64,000 nt of DNA. It comes from Serpentinicella alkaliphila. GTDB taxonomy: Bacteria > Bacillota > Clostridia > Peptostreptococcales > Natronincolaceae. Below, one piece after another: positions 54,160 through 63,180 of the stretch. Numbering within the stretch: position 1 is the stretch's first letter; the number at the start of each line of letters is the position of its first letter. The notes beneath the pieces are model-generated. The model saw nothing but the letters and a program-made list of their open reading frames with translations. It did not search any database and was not told the DNA's origin. The position numbers and the translations under genes were made by a program. Where the stretch lies: NCBI RefSeq assembly GCF_018141405.1, contig NZ_CP058648.1, forward strand, positions 1,503,001-1,567,000. The letters run 5' to 3'.

Positions 54160-55392
54160 ATGAACTCAAGGATAAAGAAAGTAATTATCGGTACCACTAT
54201 TGCTTCAAGTATATTTTCCTTTACAATAAGTAATTCATTTGCAAATTTTACACAACACAAGGTAGTGGCCGGTGACACCTTGTGGAAAATATCTCAACAA
54301 TATGAAACTTCACTAGATGAACTATACAAAATTAATCCAAAGTTTGTATCTAATAGCAGTTTACTAGTAGGAGATGTTGTAAATGTTCCATCAAAGGTTG
54401 TTACTTATACAGTAAAAACAGGGGATACACCATGGACTATTAGTAATAGCTTTGATATAACACTACAACAATTTATGTCATTTAATAACTTAAAAGATGG
54501 ACAACATATTTATCCAGGGGATAGGGTAATTATTCCTCAGAAGATTAGTAGTAATCAAAACAATAATTCAAATACCCAATCAAATATAAATTATACTGTA
54601 AAAAGTGGAGATACACCCTGGACTATTAGTAATGCTTATAAAATATCAATGAATGACCTATTGTCTTTTAATGGTTTAACACAAAAAGATTTTGTTTATC
54701 CAGGTCAGGTTTTGAAAATACCTTCACAAACTCAACAATCACAGGTCCAAAATCCACCTATACAACATAATCCTACTATGCCGCCACCAAATACCTCTAC
54801 ACCACAAAAGACTTTTATTACACATACGGTTGTAAGTGGGGATGATTTATGGAAAATTTCTATTCGATATGGGATACCTTTTTCTGAATTATTACAAGTG
54901 AACGGGTTTAAAGAAAATCATATAGTATACATTGGGGATAAAATAAATATACCTGTATATAATATACCAGTAAAACCTACAAAAGGTGCCCAGTTTGGAG
55001 AATTACTGGACTGGTGGACTGAAGCACAATATGTTGTTCCGATTAATAAAACATTCAAAATTATTGATTTTAACACAGGTAAAGAGTGGTTTGCAAAAAG
55101 GACTATAGGGGCTAACCATGCGGACTGTGAACCCCTAACAGCTAAGGACGCAGCAATAATGAAGGAAGTTTGGGGTGGAAACTTTAGTTGGGCAAGAAGA
55201 CCAGTCATTATAGAAGTTGACGGTAGAAGATTAGCAGCATCGGCTAGTTCTCTCCCTCATGATATACAATATATTACAAATAATAATTTCAATGGTCATT
55301 TTGACCTTTACTTCCTAAATAGCACAAGACACGTTGATGGAAAGGGAGACCCTGAGCATCAAAAAAATTTACTTATGGCTGCTGGGAATTAA
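54160..55392 (+). CDS. Secreted four-LysM protein with uncharacterised C-terminal domain
   Basis: A 410-residue exported protein. The signal (residues 1-28) is followed by LysM domains at about 33-77, 81-127, 143-190 and 220-266, which bind peptidoglycan. A Gln/Asn/Pro linker precedes the fourth. The last 135 residues (from GELLDWWTEAQYVV) form a separate domain with GANHADCEPLTAKD and WARRPVIIEVDGRRLAAS; the conserved His, Asp and Cys suggest an enzyme or metal site but I know no named activity. ATG 54160 has AAGGAGGAG upstream; earlier in-frame starts lack a site. Confidence 0.85.
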   Translation: MNSRIKKVIIGTTIASSIFSFTISNSFANFTQHKVVAGDTLWKISQQYETSLDELYKINPKFVSNSSLLVGDVVNVPSKVVTYTVKTGDTPWTISNSFDITLQQFMSFNNLKDGQHIYPGDRVIIPQKISSNQNNNSNTQSNINYTVKSGDTPWTISNAYKISMNDLLSFNGLTQKDFVYPGQVLKIPSQTQQSQVQNPPIQHNPTMPPPNTSTPQKTFITHTVVSGDDLWKISIRYGIPFSELLQVNGFKENHIVYIGDKINIPVYNIPVKPTKGAQFGELLDWWTEAQYVVPINKTFKIIDFNTGKEWFAKRTIGANHADCEPLTAKDAAIMKEVWGGNFSWARRPVIIEVDGRRLAASASSLPHDIQYITNNNFNGHFDLYFLNSTRHVDGKGDPEHQKNLLMAAGN

Positions 55393-55484
55393 AAAAAAGT
55401 AGAAAAATGCCAATAATTAATGGCATTTTTTTTATTTTTGAAATAGAATTGATATAAGGGAAAAAATTAAAAAGGCGGGATTAT

Positions 55485-57887
55485 ATGAATAAGTTTAGAC
55501 TAGAAGAAAACCAGTTAACAAGTTCTTGTCCAGTTAGTTCTTTTGATTTTAAAACAACAGCAGACTTAGAACCTCTAAATGGAATTATAGGTCAAGATAG
55601 GGCTGTAGATGCATTACAGTTTGGTTTGAGTATTGATAAAAAAGGATATAATATATACATTTCTGGATTAACTGGTACAGGTAGGAGTAGTTATGCAAAA
55701 TCAATTACCCAAAGTAGAGCAGAACAAGTTGAAATACCAAGTGATTACATTTATGTATGTAATTTCAAACAACCGGATAAACCCTATGCAATAAGAATGC
55801 GAACAGGTCAAGGGGCTTCCTTTAAGAACGATTTAGAATTAGCAATTGAACAACTTGGGGAAGAGATACCAGATAAATTTGAAGGTACAGAGTATGAAAC
55901 AAATAAAGCGAATATATTTAAGCACTATCAGTCTCAAATAATGGAGTTGAAGAGAAAACTTAATGAAATTGCAATGAGTTATAGATTTGTCTTTAAGGAA
56001 ACCGAACAAGGTCTAGTAACTTTACCTTTAAAAGATAACAAAATTATGACTCAAGAGGATTATAATAGCTTAACCCATGAAGAAATAGAAGAATTGAAAA
56101 GTAATTCTGAAAAATTAAATATCATTACAATAGATTTCCTAACTCAGTTAAGAAATATAGAAGAAGAGTCAAAGGCTACTATTCAAGCCTTAGATGAGAA
56201 CATAGGTAGAGATGTTGTTAATATAAAAATAGAACATTTAGTGAATAAGTATAAAGATAATGAATCGATTGTTAAATATTTACAAGAACTTACGGAAGAT
56301 ATAATTAATCATATTAATTACTTTAAATATGACAATGAAAAAACTGATGCTGAAAAGTTAATGCTACAAATAAAAAAAGAGGAAGAATTTTTTAGTAGAT
56401 ATAAAGTGAATTTATTTGTAAACAATGATGAGCTAAAGCATGCTCCAATTATTTATGAAACAAACCCTACGTACTATAATTTATTTGGATCAATAGAATA
56501 TAGAAATGAAATGGGTGTTCTTAGAACTGATTTTACTCAAATAAAGCCAGGATCTATCCATATGGCAAATGGAGGATTTTTAGTTATACAGATAAAGGAT
56601 ATTTTATCCCAGCCATATTCATGGGAAACTTTAAAGCGTGTATTAATAACAGGGATGTCAAATATTGAAAACATAAATAGTAAGGGAGGTTACGTTGTAA
56701 CCTCAACATTAAAGCCTCAGTCTATTCCTATTAAACTTAAAGTTATACTAGTCGGGGATGCCTATATTTATCAGATGCTATATAATTTAGATGAGGATTA
56801 TAGAAAGTTATTTAAAATAATGGCGGATTTCGATGTAGAAATGGACAGAAATGATGAGAATATATTGAAGATGGCTCAATTTATAGCTACCCATTGTAAG
56901 GAAGTTAATTTATTAGAATTCGATAAAAGTGCTATCTGTAAGGTCATAGAATTCAGTTCAAGATTAGCAGGTCATAAAAATAAATTAAGTTCACAATTTA
57001 ATCAAATTGTAGAAATTCTTTATGAAGCAGATGCTTGGGCAAAACTAGAAAATGCTAAAATAATAACAGAGAAATATGTACAGAAGGCAATAAAGCAAAA
57101 AGTATATAGAAATAGTAAATATGAAGAAAAATTAAACGAAATGTATGAAGAGGAAACTCTACTTATTGATGTGGAAGGCCAAAAAATTGGTCAAATAAAT
57201 GGTTTAGCGGTTATGGGAACTGGTCAACATCAATTTGGTAAACCAAACAGAATCACTGTATCTACCTACAAGGGTAAGGCGGGTATAATAAGTATTGAGC
57301 GAGAAGTAGAGAAAAGTGGTAGCATTCATGATAAGGGAGTATTAATTTTAAGTGGCTATTTAGGTCAAAAATATGCCCAGGAAGAGGCATTGTCTTTAAC
57401 TGTAAGTATTAGCTTTGAGCAAAATTATTCTTTAATTGACGGTGATAGTGCTTCAAGTACTGAACTTTATGCAATACTATCCAGTATAGCTCAGGTCCCT
57501 ATAGATCAAGGCATAGCTGTTACTGGTTCAATTAACCAAAAGGGGGAAATCCAACCGATTGGTGGAGTAAACGAAAAAATAGAGGGCTTCTTTGATATTT
57601 GCAAAATAAAGGGATTTAATGGTAAGCAGGGAGTTATTATACCTAAACAGAATGTAAGTAATTTAATGCTTAAGGAAGAGGTTATAGACGCCGTACGTAA
57701 GGGTGAGTTCCATATTTATGCTGTAGGGCATGTAGATGAAGGCATTGAGATATTAACAAAAATGCCAGCTGGAGAAAAGAATAAAAGAGGTCAATATCCA
57801 AAAGGTACATTAAATTATTTAATTCAAAAAAGATTAAAAAATCTTGTAAAAACAAATAAGAAAGAAGAAGAAAAAGAAATTGATTAA
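55485..57887 (+). CDS. Lon-related ATP-dependent protease (AAA_32 type)
   Basis: An 800-residue protease. An N-terminal AAA_32 segment has SGLTGTGRSSYAKSI, a variant P-loop that has Arg for Lys as is usual in this group. A central region is coiled (residues about 150-280). The ATPase continues with NGGFLVIQIKDILSQP and the lid. The C-terminal Lon protease domain has DGDSASSTELYAIL with the catalytic Ser and GGVNEKIEGFFDICK with the Lys. It lacks the Lon N-terminal substrate domain. AAGGCGGG lies upstream; a terminator follows. Confidence 0.93.
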   Translation: MNKFRLEENQLTSSCPVSSFDFKTTADLEPLNGIIGQDRAVDALQFGLSIDKKGYNIYISGLTGTGRSSYAKSITQSRAEQVEIPSDYIYVCNFKQPDKPYAIRMRTGQGASFKNDLELAIEQLGEEIPDKFEGTEYETNKANIFKHYQSQIMELKRKLNEIAMSYRFVFKETEQGLVTLPLKDNKIMTQEDYNSLTHEEIEELKSNSEKLNIITIDFLTQLRNIEEESKATIQALDENIGRDVVNIKIEHLVNKYKDNESIVKYLQELTEDIINHINYFKYDNEKTDAEKLMLQIKKEEEFFSRYKVNLFVNNDELKHAPIIYETNPTYYNLFGSIEYRNEMGVLRTDFTQIKPGSIHMANGGFLVIQIKDILSQPYSWETLKRVLITGMSNIENINSKGGYVVTSTLKPQSIPIKLKVILVGDAYIYQMLYNLDEDYRKLFKIMADFDVEMDRNDENILKMAQFIATHCKEVNLLEFDKSAICKVIEFSSRLAGHKNKLSSQFNQIVEILYEADAWAKLENAKIITEKYVQKAIKQKVYRNSKYEEKLNEMYEEETLLIDVEGQKIGQINGLAVMGTGQHQFGKPNRITVSTYKGKAGIISIEREVEKSGSIHDKGVLILSGYLGQKYAQEEALSLTVSISFEQNYSLIDGDSASSTELYAILSSIAQVPIDQGIAVTGSINQKGEIQPIGGVNEKIEGFFDICKIKGFNGKQGVIIPKQNVSNLMLKEEVIDAVRKGEFHIYAVGHVDEGIEILTKMPAGEKNKRGQYPKGTLNYLIQKRLKNLVKTNKKEEEKEID

Positions 57888-57896
57888 GAACTAAGA

Positions 57897-57945
57897 AATC
57901 CCCCTTCTGATTATTAATTCATTGTAGAAGGGGGATTAATATTTA
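57897..57945. terminator. Bidirectional terminator
   Basis: AATCCCCCTTCT (57897-57908) and AGAAGGGGGATT (57926-57937) form a perfect 12-bp stem between the convergent protease and FabK-like genes. Confidence 0.9.
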
Positions 57946-58881
57946 TAAAAATTTCACGGCATTTTTTAAGGTATCTTTAGTTTCTTGGATTAATTCATCG
58001 ACTATATCCTTTGAGGACTGTATCCTATTGAGAGGAACTACACTTTGGCCAACAATAACAAAACCATTTTCAATATCGCCTTCAACGACAGCTTTTTTAT
58101 AAGTACCCATGGCAATTTTATGAAGCTCATCGGCTGAGGCCCCAGAAAATTCATTTTTTATATACTCATCAGAGAAAGTATTTTTTAAACCCCTAACTCC
58201 ATGACCAGTAGAATATCCTGTTATAACACTGTCTGTATCTTGAGCCTCTATAATTCTATTTTTATAATTATTATGTATTTGACATTCTTCTGCAAGTAAA
58301 AATCTAGAGCCGATTTGTACTCCTTCAGCACCCATTAAAAGGGCCGCAGCAATTCCTCTTCCATCCGCAATGCCTCCTGCAATTATGACGGGGATACTTA
58401 TGTTTGGAATAACATTAGTCATATGAGCCATAGTCGCAATATGACCAATATGACCACCGGCTTCCATACCCTCTAGTATTACAGCATCAGCTCCGGCCTC
58501 CTCAACTCGTTTTGCGAGTTTAAGATTAGGTACTACAGGCAAAACTTTAATTCCGTATTCCTTCAACTTTTTAATATGGGGAACAGGATTACCGGCACCA
58601 AATGTAACGAAACTGATTTTTTCTCTGCAAACAAGATCTACCATTTCCTCATTAGTGCTATCTAATACCACGATATTTACCCCAAAAGGCTTATTGGTTA
58701 ATTCTCTAGTTTTTCTAATTTCATCATCTAGCCACGATGCATCTCTGCCACCGGTAGCAATGACTCCTGCCCCACCTGCATTTGAAACAGCACTTACTAA
58801 TTGACTTTCTGAAATCCAAGCCATAGCCCCTTGTAATATAGGTAAGTCTATATTTAATAACTTAGTTAATCTAGTTTTCAT
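57943..58881 (-). CDS. FabK-like/nitronate monooxygenase family flavoprotein
   Basis: A 312-residue FMN-dependent TIM barrel. LPILQGAMAWISESQLVSA, GVNIVVLDS, GMEAGGHIGHIATM and PVIIAGGIADGRGIAAALLMGA are typical of the family that includes enoyl-ACP reductase II and nitronate monooxygenase. The HGVRGLKN and C-terminal VPLNRIQSSKDIVDEL segments lean toward FabK. I chose ATG at 58881 (MKTRLTK) because AGGAGGGG is about 11 bases upstream; ATG at 58890 is too near. It is separate from other fatty acid genes. Confidence 0.87.
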   Translation of the reverse strand: MKTRLTKLLNIDLPILQGAMAWISESQLVSAVSNAGGAGVIATGGRDASWLDDEIRKTRELTNKPFGVNIVVLDSTNEEMVDLVCREKISFVTFGAGNPVPHIKKLKEYGIKVLPVVPNLKLAKRVEEAGADAVILEGMEAGGHIGHIATMAHMTNVIPNISIPVIIAGGIADGRGIAAALLMGAEGVQIGSRFLLAEECQIHNNYKNRIIEAQDTDSVITGYSTGHGVRGLKNTFSDEYIKNEFSGASADELHKIAMGTYKKAVVEGDIENGFVIVGQSVVPLNRIQSSKDIVDELIQETKDTLKNAVKFL

Positions 58882-58896
58882 TAGACCCATCCCCTC

Positions 58897-59475
58897 CTAA
58901 TTATCTAAATTACATTTAATAGTTCGATTCTCAGTTATTATATATTCAACTGGCATATCGTAAGTTTCGGAGGGAACAAAATCAATAATTTGTAAATCAA
59001 AGGCTATTGAAGCCTTAGGTACATTGTTTGGAACTTGAGGCAGGAACCTATCATAATATCCTGCACCATAGCCTATGCGATAGCCTCTAGGGTCGAAGGC
59101 TACGCCAGGAACAATAATTAAATCCAGTTCATGTGGTGAAAAAGGTCTTAAACAGTTCTTTTTAGGTTCTAGAACCCCAAAGTTACCAATTTCTAAATCC
59201 CCTTCTATGCTTAGTAATTCAGATACGATTAATTCCTTTGTTTCAGAAATAGTAACAGGTATAAACACCCGTTTGTTAGCCTGGAATAAATCTTCAATAA
59301 TTGGTTTAGTCAAAACTTCATTGTTAAATGAAATATAGAGCATAACATTACTAGCATTTTTATAAATGTCTATTTCCTTTAATTTGCGAAATATAATATT
59401 ACTCTTTTCGATGATTTCAATTTCTGTTAGATTACTTCTATTATTAATAATTTTATTTCTAATCTCCTTTTTCAA
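58897..59475 (-). CDS. 5-formyltetrahydrofolate cyclo-ligase
   Basis: A 192-residue enzyme that uses ATP to turn 5-formyl-THF into 5,10-methenyl-THF. KKEIRNKIINNR at the start, VPGVAFDPRGYRIGYGAGYYDRFL near residue 125 and SIAFDLQI define it. It lies just upstream of the FabK-like gene on the same strand, with a 15-base gap, so both are probably co-transcribed. Confidence 0.94.
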   Translation of the reverse strand: MKKEIRNKIINNRSNLTEIEIIEKSNIIFRKLKEIDIYKNASNVMLYISFNNEVLTKPIIEDLFQANKRVFIPVTISETKELIVSELLSIEGDLEIGNFGVLEPKKNCLRPFSPHELDLIIVPGVAFDPRGYRIGYGAGYYDRFLPQVPNNVPKASIAFDLQIIDFVPSETYDMPVEYIITENRTIKCNLDN

Positions 59476-59691
59476 AGTATCCCTCCATCTAAAAATTATT
59501 ACAAAAACATTTTAACAGAATTATGGAAATCATTCCAATTAGAATTAGTCATAATGTATTGCTATAATAAATAAAGAAGAGTTTTCAAGAAATGTCTATA
59601 CAAATAGGCACAAAATACTAATATTTTATAAACTTTTTTGCAGGAAATCTTGGTTTAGTGTCGAAATGTTAAAGGGCAGGAGTTGATTAAA

Positions 59692-60378
59692 TTGATAGAG
59701 TTTCAAAATGTAACGAAAATTTATGATAAGGGTGTACAAGCCTTAACTAATGTAAACTTAAAAATTGAAAAAGGTGAATTTATATTCTTAGTGGGTGCCA
59801 GTGGCGCTGGAAAATCTACATTTATAAAGCTATTATTAAAAGAACAGGATCCCACAAATGGAAAAATATATGTTGGGGGACAGGATATAAGTGAAATCTC
59901 AAGACGTAAAATACCATTCTTTAGAAGAAGTATAAGTGTCATTTTTCAGGACTTTAGACTGTTACCAAATAAAACAGTATTTGAAAATGTAGCCTTTGCT
60001 ATGGAAGTTATAGAGGCTTCTTCAAAAGAAATAAGACGACAGGTTCCAATGATATTGAGTATGGTTGGATTAAGTGAAAGGGCTTCGCAGTATCCCCACG
60101 AGCTTTCCGGTGGAGAAAGACAAAGGGTATCAATAGCAAGAGCAATAGTAAATAATCCATCAATCTTAATAGCAGATGAGCCTACTGGTAATTTGGATCC
60201 TGAGACTGCTTGGGAAATAATGAAAGTTCTTAAAAGCATCAGCCGTAGAGGAACAACCATTATAATGGCAACCCATGCTAAGGATATTGTAGATGTAATG
60301 CAACAGAGAGTTGTAGCCCTAGAAAAAGGACGAATCGTAAGAGACGAACAGAGAGGGGCATATGATTATGAAAATTAA
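59692..60378 (+). CDS. ftsE: Cell division ATP-binding protein FtsE
   Basis: A 228-residue ABC ATPase. GASGAGKST is Walker A, LSGGERQRVSIARA the signature and ILIADEPTGNLDP Walker B. With FtsX it drives peptidoglycan hydrolase activity at the septum. TTG 59692 (MIEFQNVTK) is chosen because GGAG lies nine bases upstream; TTG 59683 touches it. It overlaps ftsX. Confidence 0.95.
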   Translation: MIEFQNVTKIYDKGVQALTNVNLKIEKGEFIFLVGASGAGKSTFIKLLLKEQDPTNGKIYVGGQDISEISRRKIPFFRRSISVIFQDFRLLPNKTVFENVAFAMEVIEASSKEIRRQVPMILSMVGLSERASQYPHELSGGERQRVSIARAIVNNPSILIADEPTGNLDPETAWEIMKVLKSISRRGTTIIMATHAKDIVDVMQQRVVALEKGRIVRDEQRGAYDYEN

Positions 60379-61264
60379 AACCTTTAGGTATATGTTTAAG
60401 CAGGGTATTATTGGTATTTGGCGTAACCGTGGCATGAGCCTAGCCTCAGTTACTACTGTGGCAGCTTCATTAATGATTTTAGGGGTTATTATTACACTTG
60501 TACTTAATATTAACGGAGTAGCCTTTATGCTACAGAATCAATTTGATACTATTCAAGTATATCTGGAAGATGAGATACCTGTAGAACAGATTACAAGTAT
60601 TGGAGTCGAAATAGGAAAGATTGAAGGTATTGCGAATATTGAATTCGTTTCTAAGGAGCAGGCTTTACAAACCTTTAAAAATGGATGGGGTGAGCAGGGG
60701 TATCTTTTAGAATCCTTAGAAAGCAACCCACTTCCTAACTCATATGTAATTCATTTAGAAAAAATTGAAAATGCAGATATGGTGGTTAGTGAACTATCAA
60801 AGCTTTCTGGAATAGATGAAGTTAAGTATTACAAGGATATTATTGATAACCTTCTAAGGATAGCTCAGTATATTAGAAGATTTGGATGGGCTTTAATTTC
60901 TATTTTGATTGTAATTGCAATGTTTATTATTTCAAATACAATTAAATTAACGCTGAATGCTAGAAGGCAAGAAGTAAATATTATGAAGTATGTAGGTGCA
61001 ACAAACTGGTTTATACGTTGGCCATTTATAATTGAAGGAATAATATTAGGATTTATAGGTGCCTTAGTTTCTACAGTTATAATTAATTTTACTTATCAGT
61101 CAGCCTTTGAGCTAATTACTACGAGGGTTTATGTTATTTTAAGTAGCTATATGATTTTACCAACGGATATGTTACCAAGAGTTATAGTTATGTTTACAGT
61201 GATAGGCTGTGGTGTAGGTGCATTGGGCAGTATTATTTCTTTAAGAAAACATCTAAAGGTTTAA
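60368..61264 (+). CDS. ftsX: Cell division permease-like protein FtsX
   Basis: A 298-residue membrane protein with four helices (about residues 22-44, 170-190, 220-240 and 265-290) and an outside domain between the first two. NRGMSLASVTTVAAS and EVNIMKYVGATNWFIRWPF are typical. ATG 60368 has AGAGGGG upstream and overlaps ftsE by 11 bases. The downstream hydrolase is its likely partner. Confidence 0.94.
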   Translation: MKIKTFRYMFKQGIIGIWRNRGMSLASVTTVAASLMILGVIITLVLNINGVAFMLQNQFDTIQVYLEDEIPVEQITSIGVEIGKIEGIANIEFVSKEQALQTFKNGWGEQGYLLESLESNPLPNSYVIHLEKIENADMVVSELSKLSGIDEVKYYKDIIDNLLRIAQYIRRFGWALISILIVIAMFIISNTIKLTLNARRQEVNIMKYVGATNWFIRWPFIIEGIILGFIGALVSTVIINFTYQSAFELITTRVYVILSSYMILPTDMLPRVIVMFTVIGCGVGALGSIISLRKHLKV

Positions 61265-61286
61265 AAGTGTACTTGGGGGGGCGCAA

Positions 61287-62414
61287 ATGAAGAAAAAATC
61301 AATATTAATTTTATTAGTTCTATTTATGGCAATGTCTACATTCTCTGTTTTTGGAAATTCTGATGCAAACAGAATTAATAATCAATTAAGAGATATTGGT
61401 TCTCAACAGAAAAATTTAAATAACGCTTTAAATCAAAATAAAAAGAAAGAACAAAGTGTTGCCCAACAGCTACAAGCTATAGAGAATCAAATTTTAAGGA
61501 CAGAAGACGAAATATCAAAAATACAAATTGATATTAAGACAACGGAGAGAAATGTTCAACAGACTCTTGAAAAACTCATTGCAGCAGAGTCTCATATTGA
61601 CAATAAAAACGATTTGTTAGGTGATAGAATAAATGTTATGTACAGAAATGGTAATATAGGTTATGCAGAAGTAGTTTTAAGCTCAAAGGACTTCACAGAA
61701 TTACTTACAAACCTAGATATGGTAAAAAGAATTGTACAACATGATGTTGATTTATTAAAGCAGTTAAAAGAACAGAGAGATGCAATAGAGGATAAAAAGA
61801 CTCAGCTTGAAAACCATAGAAGTAAGTTGGTAATTTTAAAAAGTAGTGTAGAAGAAAAAAGAAAAAGCCTTCAGGTTAGCCGTGGTGAACAAGAACGGTT
61901 AAGAAAAGCACTACAAAATGATAGAGCAGAAATTACTAGACAACTTGATGCTTTAGAGAGAGAAGCGAAACTACTAGAGGATCAATTAAGAAAGCTTCAG
62001 TCTAGTGGTGCTTATGTTGGGGGACAAATGCAATGGCCTGTTCCTGGCTACTCAAGAATATCTTCTCCATATGGTAACAGAATTCATCCGATTTTACGTG
62101 TAAGCAGATTCCACTCAGGTATAGACGTACCTGCTCCATCAGGAGTTACTGTGGTAGCTGCGGCCCAAGGTAGAGTAGTATTAGCCGGAGACCAGGGTGG
62201 ATATGGAAGAACAGTAATTATAGACCATGGGGGTGGAATTATGACTCTATATGCCCATAACTCCAGATTAAATGTTTCTGTAGGACAACAAGTAACTAGA
62301 GGGCAAAAGATTGCTGCCATAGGTAGTACTGGAATGTCAACAGGGCCACATCTGCATTTTGAAGTTAGGGTTAACGGAAAAACCGTAGATCCATTATCGC
62401 GTGTAAGACGATAA
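61287..62414 (+). CDS. PcsB/EnvC-like murein hydrolase with M23 peptidase domain
   Basis: A 375-residue exported protein. The signal is residues 1-23. A long coiled coil (about 25-240) is the FtsX contact region in the family. The C-terminal M23 zinc peptidase (about 265-370) has HPILRVSRFHSGIDVPAP and HLHFEVRVNG, with all zinc ligands, so unlike some EnvC copies it should be active. It follows ftsX by 22 bases, a complete FtsEX-hydrolase unit. Confidence 0.93.
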   Translation: MKKKSILILLVLFMAMSTFSVFGNSDANRINNQLRDIGSQQKNLNNALNQNKKKEQSVAQQLQAIENQILRTEDEISKIQIDIKTTERNVQQTLEKLIAAESHIDNKNDLLGDRINVMYRNGNIGYAEVVLSSKDFTELLTNLDMVKRIVQHDVDLLKQLKEQRDAIEDKKTQLENHRSKLVILKSSVEEKRKSLQVSRGEQERLRKALQNDRAEITRQLDALEREAKLLEDQLRKLQSSGAYVGGQMQWPVPGYSRISSPYGNRIHPILRVSRFHSGIDVPAPSGVTVVAAAQGRVVLAGDQGGYGRTVIIDHGGGIMTLYAHNSRLNVSVGQQVTRGQKIAAIGSTGMSTGPHLHFEVRVNGKTVDPLSRVRR

Positions 62415-62431
62415 AATAGTATGTATAAAAT

Positions 62432-62464
62432 AACCAAGAAAGAGTTATCTTTCTTGGTTTTATC
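62432..62464 (+). terminator. Intrinsic terminator of ftsEX-hydrolase
   Basis: AACCAAGAAAGA (62432-62443) pairs perfectly with TCTTTCTTGGTT (62448-62459), loop GTTA, then TTATC. Confidence 0.9.
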
Positions 62465-62655
62465 TTTAAGCAATAATAAAAAAACTAATAGTAAATTGCT
62501 TAAGGTAATATTGGTAACAAATTGAGTGCTAATTATTAGAAATATATAATATTCTACTTGTTTTTTAAAATAAAGAAATATAAAATAAAATGAAGGCTTT
62601 AGGGTTTACTTTAATGTAGCGGCTAAGTATTAATTTTATAGAGGGGGGCATTAAA

Positions 62656-63177
62656 ATGTCTTGTTGCAGAGAAAATGACGACAAAATTGACAGAATAGTT
62701 AAAAAATTTGCCAATAAACCTGGTAGCACCATAAGTATACTACAGGAAATTCAAGAACTTTATAATTATTTACCTAAGGATGTATTAGCCAAAGTGGCAG
62801 AAAAGACAAATATCAATCCTGCTAAAATATATGGTGTAGCAACATTCTACAAGCAATTTCGTTTAAATCCGATTGGTAAGTATCTTATCCTTCTTTGTCA
62901 GGGAACTGCCTGCCATGTAAATGGTTCAAAGAAAATAGAGGCAGGAATATATGAAGAACTTAAGATAAAAGATGGGGAAACAACAGAAGATGGTATATTT
63001 ACTTTAAATAACGTTGCATGTCTTGGATGTTGTAGTTTATCACCTGTAATGATGATTAATGATGAAACATTTGGAAACTTAACTACAGAGAGACTTGTTG
63101 AAATTATAAATGAAATAAAAGCTAAGGAATTAAAGACTGAGGTAGTAAAAAGTGAAGAAAGTAGACAGGTGGTGTAA
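62656..63177 (+). CDS. NuoE-like 2Fe-2S subunit (hydrogenase or NADH-linked complex)
   Basis: A 173-residue thioredoxin-like ferredoxin. VATFYKQFRLNP, CQGTACHVNGS and CLGCCSLSPV hold the four Cys for one 2Fe-2S cluster. The family is the small subunit of NADH dehydrogenase, formate dehydrogenase and [FeFe]-hydrogenase (HydC/HndA). GAGGGGGG precedes ATG. The next gene starts three bases after its stop codon and encodes a NuoF-like partner. Confidence 0.93.
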   Translation: MSCCRENDDKIDRIVKKFANKPGSTISILQEIQELYNYLPKDVLAKVAEKTNINPAKIYGVATFYKQFRLNPIGKYLILLCQGTACHVNGSKKIEAGIYEELKIKDGETTEDGIFTLNNVACLGCCSLSPVMMINDETFGNLTTERLVEIINEIKAKELKTEVVKSEESRQVV

Positions 63178-63180
63178 AGA

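Noticed and set aside
55485-57887. Arg in place of Lys in the P-loop of the Lon-like protease as a defect
   Set aside because: The AAA_32 Lon-related group normally has GTGR, so this is a family feature.
62524-62532. GAGTGCTAA resembles one half of the CIRCE operator
   Set aside because: The matching TTAGCACTC half nine bases upstream is missing and no heat shock gene follows.
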